22,676 nucleotides of DNA, taken from positions 1 through 22,676 of the IMG/VR virus record IMGVR_UViG_3300017751_000260; one strand, given 5' to 3'. This document shows positions 5,795-10,166 of the stretch, piece after piece. How positions within the stretch are numbered: the stretch's first letter is position 1; every line of letters begins with the position of its first letter. The translations under genes were made by a program, and so were the position numbers. The notes below the pieces were generated by a model. The model was not told the origin of the DNA. It did no database searches and saw only the letters and a list, made by a program, of their open reading frames with translations. The stretch is from a virus.

Positions 5795-6403
5795 TTATTT
5801 CATTACTTCGCTTTCTGTGAAATGGTTGCAACAAATCTCACAATAATATTTTGAATCACTAATCTCGTGTACATCTGTTTTGACCTCTACCATACAAGTG
5901 CTGCAATATCTTTCTTCTTGGTCTGCCTCTACAGAAGAATAAAAATCAGTTATACGTTTAGTATAGCTTGGTTTATAGTATTCGTTACGAAAGAAATTAT
6001 AAGGATAAGAGGAGCCTCTATAGTTCGTGCTTGGTCTCTCTTGCTTGTAACTTTGTATGCAGTTCATATGGTTTGAATATGGTCTTGTCTGTATAAAGTA
6101 TACCCAACATTTAATCTGACCTTTCTTGCGCTTAATCATTATCTCTTTACGTTTGTAGTGATAAGGGTGTCCTTCAAGTGAATCAAGATTTTTAAGTACG
6201 TTGTCGCTTACCTTATATATATGTACATCGACATTGTAGCCGCTACCTTTTACATCGTGTAGATAAGGAAGACCGCTTACCTCTAAAGGGTATTTATCAA
6301 GAGTAGTTCCCTTACCTACGTATCGTGAGCCGCTTAACATACTATTGTTAGAGTAACCTTTTTTAAGAGTACCATACACCGCTACAATATTGTCTTGTAA
6401 CAC
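5795..6403 (-). CDS. Gamma-glutamylcyclotransferase-like domain with C-terminal zinc-binding module
   Basis: Counted from the GTG at 6401-6403. The GGCT/AIG2 fold signature is clear: VAVYGTLKKG (7-16), YPL...GLPYL (39-48), and VDVHIYKVSDNVLKNLDSLEG with Glu77 as the expected acid/base, followed by HPYHYKRKE. These enzymes cleave gamma-glutamyl amides to release 5-oxoproline. Residues 110-160 are a Tyr/Asn/Ser-rich linker. Residues 166-195 carry Cys-x2-Cys (167, 170) and Cys-x2-Cys-Cys (188, 191-192), a likely zinc ribbon or treble clef. The frame is continuous with the class II amidotransferase upstream apart from one TGA at 6527-6529, so the native protein is probably a fusion of about 360 aa. 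A GTG restart is the alternative. Confidence 0.7.
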   Translation of the reverse strand: MLQDNIVAVYGTLKKGYSNNSMLSGSRYVGKGTTLDKYPLEVSGLPYLHDVKGSGYNVDVHIYKVSDNVLKNLDSLEGHPYHYKRKEIMIKRKKGQIKCWVYFIQTRPYSNHMNCIQSYKQERPSTNYRGSSYPYNFFRNEYYKPSYTKRITDFYSSVEADQEERYCSTCMVEVKTDVHEISDSKYYCEICCNHFTESEVMK

Positions 6404-6529
6404 ATTAGTCTTTGAATACCATACACCATCTTTTTGTGTCCAAAGATTTTTGTTATAGATTTGATATTGTCTATTGCGCTTGTTATAAGATACGAATCTA
6501 GAATCGTGCTGACCTAGAATTTCTCTTCA
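6404..6529 (-). pseudogene. In-frame bridge with TGA between the amidotransferase and cyclotransferase domains
   Basis: The TGA at 6529-6527 is the only stop between the class II amidotransferase start (6880) and the stop at 5795. The 41 codons after it read REILGQHDSRFVSYNK, a basic linker, then NLWTQKDGVWYSKTN. This is the typical last part of a class II amidotransferase-like Ntn fold (S-R-F strand and d-G-x-x-Y-S near the end), so the stop truncates a domain and does not separate two genes. TGA is a normal stop elsewhere (2505-2507, 13069-13071). It may be a nonsense mutation, assembly error, population variant or read-through site. The plus-one frame stops 12 codons after leaving the main frame, so simple frameshifting does not rescue it. 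Confidence 0.6.
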
Positions 6530-6880
6530 TTGGTGTCGTGGTCTGTGTCCTAGTTCATTAGCTAGCTGCTTACTATCACATAAATCTTTTGAGCCATAGC
6601 CTAGCAAAGTTCCATTATGCATTAGTAGTTCATTAGAGTTATTACCGCATTCAAATGGATGGGTGTTCTCTCTGTTAATCTTACCTTTAGTAGCATATCT
6701 GAAATGAGCGATGTATGGTCTGTCTGTATCTAGTACCGACCACTCTTTTGATTTATGATAGTTAACCTCGTTAGTATCTAGCCATATTACACCTAGTCCG
6801 TGAGGGTTTATTAAGGATGATGTTCGCAAAACTGATTGCGATACTTTCTTGTCTTTCGACTTTACAATTATTATACACAT
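6527..6880 (-). CDS. Class II glutamine amidotransferase-like domain (N-terminal part)
   Basis: Start chosen at ATG 6878-6880 so that Cys2 becomes the N-terminal nucleophile after Met removal (MCIIIVKSKD). A longer in-frame start at 6949 would lie inside the promoter at 6936-6967. Class II signatures: HFRYAT (59-64), NTHPF (72-75 and on), MHNGTL with the oxyanion Asn-Gly (87-92), and DSKQLANEL (102-110). The enzyme class hydrolyses glutamine, or a related amide, by an Ntn mechanism and passes ammonia to a partner. The frame stops at 117 aa by TGA, but the fold clearly continues beyond it into the cyclotransferase domain. The amidoligase gene lies just upstream, separated by a terminator and a repeat-rich promoter region. 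Confidence 0.7.
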   Translation of the reverse strand: MCIIIVKSKDKKVSQSVLRTSSLINPHGLGVIWLDTNEVNYHKSKEWSVLDTDRPYIAHFRYATKGKINRENTHPFECGNNSNELLMHNGTLLGYGSKDLCDSKQLANELGHRPRHQ

Positions 6881-6935
6881 AGTTTTTTTGTTTGTGAGGA
6901 GTAGATATTGTATCCGCTGACCTCTGATTATTACA

Positions 6936-6967
6936 CAAAGATAAGACATTAATTAGACATAGCCAAA
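6936..6967 (-). promoter_or_regulatory. Bacteroidota-type promoter, copy B
   Basis: On the minus strand, TTTG (6967-6964), a 20-nt spacer with ATGTCTAA and TAATGT, then TATCTTTG (6943-6936), a full consensus match. It lies 56 bp upstream of the amidotransferase ATG. Its close match to copy A at 4899-4930 suggests common control. Confidence 0.7.
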
Positions 6968-6994
6968 TGATATACACATTATTTTAGATATACT

Positions 6995-7027
6995 ATCGTA
7001 CCCAAAAAGATACGACATCGTACCCAA
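6995..7027. repeat. Direct repeat ATCGTACCCAA x2
   Basis: Exact 11-bp copies at 6995-7005 and 7017-7027, start to start 22 bp (about two helical turns), separated by AAAGATACGAC. They include TCGTA/TACGA half-sites like those of the GTCGTATACGAC palindromes. They begin about 30 bp upstream of the TTTG box of the promoter at 6936-6967. Confidence 0.6.
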
Positions 7028-7043
7028 CCTTGATTTTTCAAAA

Positions 7044-7070
7044 CATCAAACATCAAACATCAACATCAAA
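7044..7070. repeat. CATCAAA microrepeat, about 3.9 copies
   Basis: CATCAAA at 7044, 7051 and 7064, with a 6-nt copy CATCAA at 7058. Non-coding in all likelihood. Confidence 0.7.
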
Positions 7071-7117
7071 CAATTACCCGCATTGGGTATTGATTACCCC
7101 AAATGGGCATTCCTGCT

Positions 7118-7141
7118 TACCTGTTATTTTTGTTACAGGTA
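7118..7141. repeat. Inverted repeat TACCTGT/ACAGGTA
   Basis: 7-bp arms at 7118-7124 and 7135-7141 with a 10-nt T-rich loop. It can form a hairpin, or serve as a dimeric protein-binding site. Confidence 0.5.
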
Positions 7142-7174
7142 GTCAACTTTTCTGACTAGTCAACTTTTCTGACT
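7141..7174. repeat. Tandem 17-mer AGTCAACTTTTCTGACT x2
   Basis: Two exact adjacent copies (7141-7157, 7158-7174). Each unit is itself an inverted repeat (AGTCA/TGACT arms, 7-nt centre), giving four evenly phased half-sites. Confidence 0.75.
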
Positions 7175-7207
7175 GGCTGTCTGCTGGTGTCTGCTGGCTG
7201 TCTGCTG
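7175..7207. repeat. GGCTGTCTGCTG repeat, 21-bp period
   Basis: Exact 12-mers at 7175-7186 and 7196-7207, with a partial copy GTGTCTGCT between them. The GT/CT-rich composition differs sharply from the AT-rich surroundings. Confidence 0.6.
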
Positions 7208-7265
7208 TCGCTGTTAAATCTACCTAAGATTATGCAGCATAACTGCACAAAACTTTAATTTAGGG

Positions 7266-7292
7266 CAAAAAAAAAGAGCGCATAAGCGCTCC
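7266..7292 (-). terminator. Rho-independent terminator after the amidoligase gene
   Basis: On the minus strand, GAGCGC-TTAT-GCGCTC is followed by nine T. It lies 25 bp beyond the amidoligase stop. On the plus strand a shorter T-run (CCTTTT) follows the same stem, so it could also work weakly in reverse. Confidence 0.85.
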
Positions 7293-7316
7293 TTTTAATA
7301 TTAGTTTGCTGATAAA

Positions 7317-8408
7317 TCAACCAACCATTTCGCTGAATTTAACTTCACTTCTTTTCCACATTCTGTATGCTTTCTGAGTGAATAGTCTTTGTGCTATACC
7401 ATTCGATTCGTTATTATAATAAGAGTATATGAAAGGTATTACATTCTCATCCATTAAATTTTTAGTTAACATCTTATCAAATGATTTAGCTAGTTTAAAA
7501 AGCATATCTACTTTTGCAGCATCATTGTTATACATTCGCATTACAATTGGTCGTATACGACTATTAAAAGCATTTTTAGATATTAACGTTTTACTAGCTT
7601 GCGCGATTTCGTGCATTAAAGCGTATCGGTTTTTTAATTGATTTACGCTAGTTACTCTGCTCCATAATCTAAACTCTACTACTCCATGAGATTTCAACTG
7701 AATTGCATTATACTTGTTATCTCTCCTAGTGATAGCATCGGTAGGGTTAATTGGACAATTTATATTTCCTAGACAATATCTGTTAGCTAATCTCTTTCTG
7801 TTCATTGCATATACGATACCTAGATATGGTCTCATTGCATTTAAAAAATGTTTTGAGTCACCATAATCATTGCTAGAGATAGAAACGTGACCACCGCATT
7901 TGAATGCATTATTGTAAAAAGCATTACTACTAGAGAATTCTTCTTCAATAAAATATCTACTTTCGTGCATTAAATTAAAGATTTTGTTTCTCCATTTGCT
8001 AGATGGTATTAGCGGCAATATGTTTGTTATTGCTTCATATCCATCTGAGCCATTGTGAGCAACCGAACCATCATTTTCGATAGCGCTGAATAGTGTTGGG
8101 AATAAACCTATTAACGTTCTGTTACCGCTCAAAACCTCTCTAGATAGTGTGTTTTTCTCTATCTCAAAACCGATAGCAAATTTACTAGTATACACATTTT
8201 CTCCGCTTTCTAAAGTTCTAGTTATGTTTGTCTGAATTTGTTTTTTGTTCAGACCTTTTAAATCAATTTTGTATCTAGTAAAGTTTAACTTTGTACCGAT
8301 ACATCCTTGATGATAATGAGCTACTATATTTCTGCGCACTGTATCCCCTCTTTGATTAAGAGCGCTTGCGCTTTGCTGCTCATATTTTATACCGTTTAAT
8401 TTTGACAT
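7317..8408 (-). CDS. COOH-NH2 amidoligase-like enzyme (glutamine synthetase-like fold)
   Basis: 363 aa. Motifs in order match the putative amidoligase (Amidoligase_2) family: FAIGFEIEKN (77-86), ENDGS (111-115) followed by GYEAITNILPL (123-133), CGGHVSIS (171-178), R-L-A-N-R-Y-C-L-G-N (206-215) and VVEFRLWSR (243-251), the last carrying the conserved E-F-R. The family is related to glutamine synthetase/gamma-glutamylcysteine ligase and is predicted to join an amino group to a carboxylate using ATP. The N-terminal 75 and C-terminal 90 residues are extra. The gene follows the 215-aa hypothetical gene after a 27-bp gap and precedes a terminator. Across a control region lie amidotransferase and cyclotransferase domains, a combination fitting synthesis and trimming of gamma-glutamyl or peptide amides. 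Substrate unknown. The coding sequence contains one GTCGTATACGAC palindrome. Confidence 0.7.
   Translation of the reverse strand: MSKLNGIKYEQQSASALNQRGDTVRRNIVAHYHQGCIGTKLNFTRYKIDLKGLNKKQIQTNITRTLESGENVYTSKFAIGFEIEKNTLSREVLSGNRTLIGLFPTLFSAIENDGSVAHNGSDGYEAITNILPLIPSSKWRNKIFNLMHESRYFIEEEFSSSNAFYNNAFKCGGHVSISSNDYGDSKHFLNAMRPYLGIVYAMNRKRLANRYCLGNINCPINPTDAITRRDNKYNAIQLKSHGVVEFRLWSRVTSVNQLKNRYALMHEIAQASKTLISKNAFNSRIRPIVMRMYNNDAAKVDMLFKLAKSFDKMLTKNLMDENVIPFIYSYYNNESNGIAQRLFTQKAYRMWKRSEVKFSEMVG
7547..7565. promoter_or_regulatory. Palindrome TTGGTCGTATACGACTATT, copy 2 (inside the amidoligase gene)
   Basis: Exact 19-mer match to 4952-4970, although it encodes residues N-S-R-I-R-P-I (282-288) of the amidoligase. 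Conservation of a non-coding motif inside a coding region suggests a functional DNA site rather than protein constraint. Confidence 0.5.
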
Positions 8409-8435
8409 TTTTTTATTTGTTTTATTAGTTAATTA

Positions 8436-9083
8436 TTATGATTCTATATCTAGTGCAGTGAATGTTTCACTAGCTATTGGATTTTCAAGTTTTGCGCTTA
8501 AAAAATCGATAGCTTTTTGGATTTCCTCAACTGAGTTTTTTGTGATTAACTCCATATTTTCGTTAATTCTAACCGAAATATTGCGCTCCGCATTCGCTCC
8601 AAAATCAAATTCTTTAATCTTAAAAGCTAGAGTAAAAACTGTTGGTATTGTTGCTTCCGCTTCCGCTTCTTCAGTTACCTCTAGTGACTTAACAAATTTG
8701 TTAAAGTTATCTACTGAACGAATAACATTTTTACCATTAGCTTCAGATTCTTCGCAGCTAGTTAAATATAAATCTAGTTTTGATTCTGATTTGCTAGCTT
8801 TAATCATTCGATTTAATTGGCTTTGCTTTACCGAAAATATCTTTAAACTCATTTCATCGATGGACCATTTTTCGAGCATATTATCTTCAAATAAGTTTGT
8901 AGCTTCATCAGATTTCAACCATTTTTTGAATAAAATTGCTTTTTTACCTAGTTCAATTTTTGTAGTTAATTTTGATTTATAAGCATTTTCCAAAAGATTT
9001 GTTATGTTTTGTACTTCTGAAAATAGTGTTGAAATACTACTACTTTGTAGCATTTCGTTTTCATTGTTTAATAAATTTCTCAT
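8436..9083 (-). CDS. Hypothetical protein upstream of the amidoligase
   Basis: 215 aa, unrecognised. Helical first 120 residues (LFSEVQNITNLLENAYKSKL, then FKKWLKSDEA and KIFSVKQSQLNRMIKASK) include a possible DNA-binding-like segment around 75-95. Then comes an acidic linker (VTEEAEAEATIP) and a C-terminal beta/alpha part (FTLAFKIKEFDFGANAERNI and FLSAKLENP). First gene of the amidoligase unit, starting next to the divergent control region with a GGTCAATATTGACC palindrome 29 bp upstream. It may be a partner, substrate or regulator of the amidoligase; this is inference from position only. Confidence 0.6.
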   Translation of the reverse strand: MRNLLNNENEMLQSSSISTLFSEVQNITNLLENAYKSKLTTKIELGKKAILFKKWLKSDEATNLFEDNMLEKWSIDEMSLKIFSVKQSQLNRMIKASKSESKLDLYLTSCEESEANGKNVIRSVDNFNKFVKSLEVTEEAEAEATIPTVFTLAFKIKEFDFGANAERNISVRINENMELITKNSVEEIQKAIDFLSAKLENPIASETFTALDIES

Positions 9084-9111
9084 TTTTTTAGTTTTTTTTA
9101 TGAGATTATGC

Positions 9112-9125
9112 GGTCAATATTGACC
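9112..9125. promoter_or_regulatory. Palindrome GGTCAATATTGACC
   Basis: Perfect 14-bp palindrome 29-42 bp upstream of the ATG at 9083. It shares the outer GGTC...GACC with the GGTCGTATACGACC family, suggesting a related dimeric repressor or activator site at the promoter of the amidoligase unit. Confidence 0.55.
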
Positions 9126-9270
9126 TAAGATTTAGCGAAAATTTACAATTTACTAGATAAAAATCTAGATTTGTGTATGCTTTGTATATTCTTCGTTTAA
9201 TCATAGTCTAATATAAGTAATTATATTTGATTAATCAGCATAAAAAAAAGATATTATTTGCTTTGTGTTA

Positions 9271-9285
9271 TTGGTCGTATACGAC
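9271..9285. promoter_or_regulatory. Palindrome GGTCGTATACGACC, copy 3
   Basis: The 15-mer TTGGTCGTATACGAC is shared with copies 1 and 2. This copy is the fully symmetrical 14-bp version (9272-9285), located in the divergent region about 160 bp from the GGTCAATATTGACC palindrome. Confidence 0.6.
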
Positions 9286-9590
9286 CATTGATTTCTAGAT
9301 GTATATCTGTTTGTTATTCTATTAGTTTTGTTTAGGGCTATTTATTGCGGTTATATGTTACCTCTTATCTACGTATAAGAGCGCTAATAGTTACTATTAA
9401 CTTCAATTTATATTAGTTATATCCCCTATATTAGTTCTTATCTAGTGTAAATACGTGAAATAATTATCGTAAAATTTAGAGATGATTTAATATTAAGCGG
9501 TTAAGATATCCCCATAAAAAAACCTAAAAAAGTCTGATACAAATTGCAAAAAAACAGACCCCACCCCTCAAAAAAAAAATCGTTTTCTGT

Positions 9591-9628
9591 GCGGAGCAGT
9601 GCGCGCGTGGCGGTAGGGAGCCTCCTAC
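9591..9628. other. GC-rich leader segment
   Basis: A short block of high GC (GCGGAGCAGTGCGCGCGTGG and onward), preceded by a C-rich stretch and a run of about 10 A (9560-9579). It ends in a small hairpin GTAGG/CCTAC (9613-9628). It sits just upstream of the promoter at 9634-9660. Purpose unknown. Confidence 0.45.
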
Positions 9629-9633
9629 TTCTA

Positions 9634-9660
9634 TTTGTCTCAAAAAATTTTGTATCTTTA
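9634..9660 (+). promoter_or_regulatory. Near-consensus plus-strand promoter
   Basis: TTTG (9634-9637), a 15-nt spacer, then TATCTTTA (9653-9660), one base off TAnnTTTG. It lies 12 bp before the ATG at 9673. The same TATCTTT core is found at 12468 and 13723. Confidence 0.5.
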
Positions 9661-9672
9661 CAAAAAAAAGAA

Positions 9673-9882
9673 ATGGCAAAAGTAAATCTTAATAGAGTGT
9701 TAGACGATATGGCTGGACTCGATATGTATAAAGGCAGATTGATTAACAACAGACCAGATGGTATGATGGGAATTGAAAGAGCTGCTAATATGAAAAGAAT
9801 AATTGATGAAGACAGAAAGATTAAAATGATAGCTGACGGAATTGAAAGAGCAGAGATGCGAAAGAAATATAGAAGTATGTAA
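9673..9882 (+). CDS. Hypothetical 69-aa protein
   Basis: Start at ATG 9673 (MAKVNLNRVLDDMAGLDMYK). An in-frame extension to 9544 would cross the GC-rich leader and promoter and is rejected. Charged and helical: RAANMKRIIDEDRKIKMIAD, then RAEMRKKYRSM at the end. It has its own promoter and terminator (9911-9938), so it is a single-gene transcript at the border of the early and late halves. Function unknown. Confidence 0.6.
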   Translation: MAKVNLNRVLDDMAGLDMYKGRLINNRPDGMMGIERAANMKRIIDEDRKIKMIADGIERAEMRKKYRSM

Positions 9883-9910
9883 AAGTGTTTGTTTGTTTGT
9901 TTGTGAAATT

Positions 9911-9938
9911 AGGAGAGCTTAGGTTCTCCTTTTTTTTA
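9911..9938 (+). terminator. Rho-independent terminator
   Basis: AGGAGA/TCTCCT stem (9911-9916 with 9925-9930), 8-nt loop and an 8-9 nt T-tract, 28 bp after the stop of the 69-aa gene. The T-tract runs into the first ATGTCG repeat. Confidence 0.8.
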
Positions 9939-10043
9939 TGTCGGTTTTTAAATATTTATGTCAAGACTATGTTAATATTATGTCGATTATAAAAAGCTAA
10001 CTAATTGATTTTAAATACTTATGTCGATTATGTCGATTTTGTC
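9938..10043. repeat. ATGTCG repeat array upstream of groEL
   Basis: ATGTCG or ATGTCA at 9938, 9958, 9980, 10021 and 10030, with a weaker TTGTCA near 10039. TTATGTCGATTATGTC at 10019-10034 is an exact copy of 466-481. It is followed by an alternating TA run (about 10084-10099) and the groEL promoter. Confidence 0.6.
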
Positions 10044-10112
10044 ACCAAACTGTAGTGAAATATTTTTTATAAGTGTATTAATAAATATATATATATAATA
10101 GAGAAACAAAAA

Positions 10113-10142
10113 TTTGACATTAAGTTTAATATTGTATATTTG
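10113..10142 (+). promoter_or_regulatory. groEL-groES promoter (Bacteroidota consensus)
   Basis: TTTG (10113-10116), an 18-nt spacer, then TATATTTG (10135-10142) fully match the consensus. The groEL ATG follows 24 bp later. ATGTCG repeats lie 70-175 bp upstream. Confidence 0.7.
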
Positions 10143-10166
10143 TTTTCAAATTAAATTTAATATAAT

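Larger units (their letters stand above)
6968..7265. other. Repeat-rich intergenic region (possible origin or control region)
   Basis: About 300 bp with no gene. It holds, in order: two ATCGTACCCAA repeats, CATCAAA microrepeats, alternating TACCC/GGGTA half-sites (7075-7103), a TACCTGT/ACAGGTA inverted repeat, a tandem 17-mer and a 21-bp-period GGCTGTCTGCTG repeat, then 60 bp without obvious structure before the terminator. It is more GC-rich than its surroundings. The density of iterated sites resembles phage or plasmid origins or operator regions. Confidence 0.5.
9084..9672. other. Divergent intergenic control region
   Basis: About 590 bp between the minus-strand early genes and the plus-strand genes. 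It contains palindromes GGTCAATATTGACC (9112-9125) and GGTCGTATACGACC (9272-9285), a CTAGAT-AAAA-ATCTAG hairpin (9153-9168), TAATAGT-T-ACTATTA (9385-9399), a GC-rich leader (9591-9628) and a plus-strand promoter. No small gene was seen. No consensus TAnnTTTG promoter was found for the minus-strand gene at 9083. Confidence 0.6.

Noticed and set aside
5360-5854. Plus-strand open frame of 164 codons
   Set aside because: Lies opposite several well-packed minus-strand genes; composition (Phe/Cys/Leu-rich) is that of an antisense shadow.
6404-6529. Genome-wide reassignment of TGA as a sense codon
   Set aside because: TGA ends genes at 2505-2507 and 13069-13071 in tight ATGA overlaps, and no other gene needs TGA as sense.
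6527-6949. Longer start for the amidotransferase at 6949
   Set aside because: The extension lies in the consensus promoter (6936-6967) and would bury the catalytic Cys that must be N-terminal.
7044-7208. CRISPR array
   Set aside because: Units are 7-21 bp, adjacent or with no unique spacers of constant length, and there are no cas genes.
8458-8982. Plus-strand open frame of 174 codons
   Set aside because: Fully antisense to the 215-aa minus-strand gene, with no promoter or motif of its own.
9544-9672. N-terminal extension of the 69-aa gene to 9544
   Set aside because: It would cross a poly-A/GC-rich leader and a promoter; the ATG at 9673 has an A-rich leader like its neighbours.
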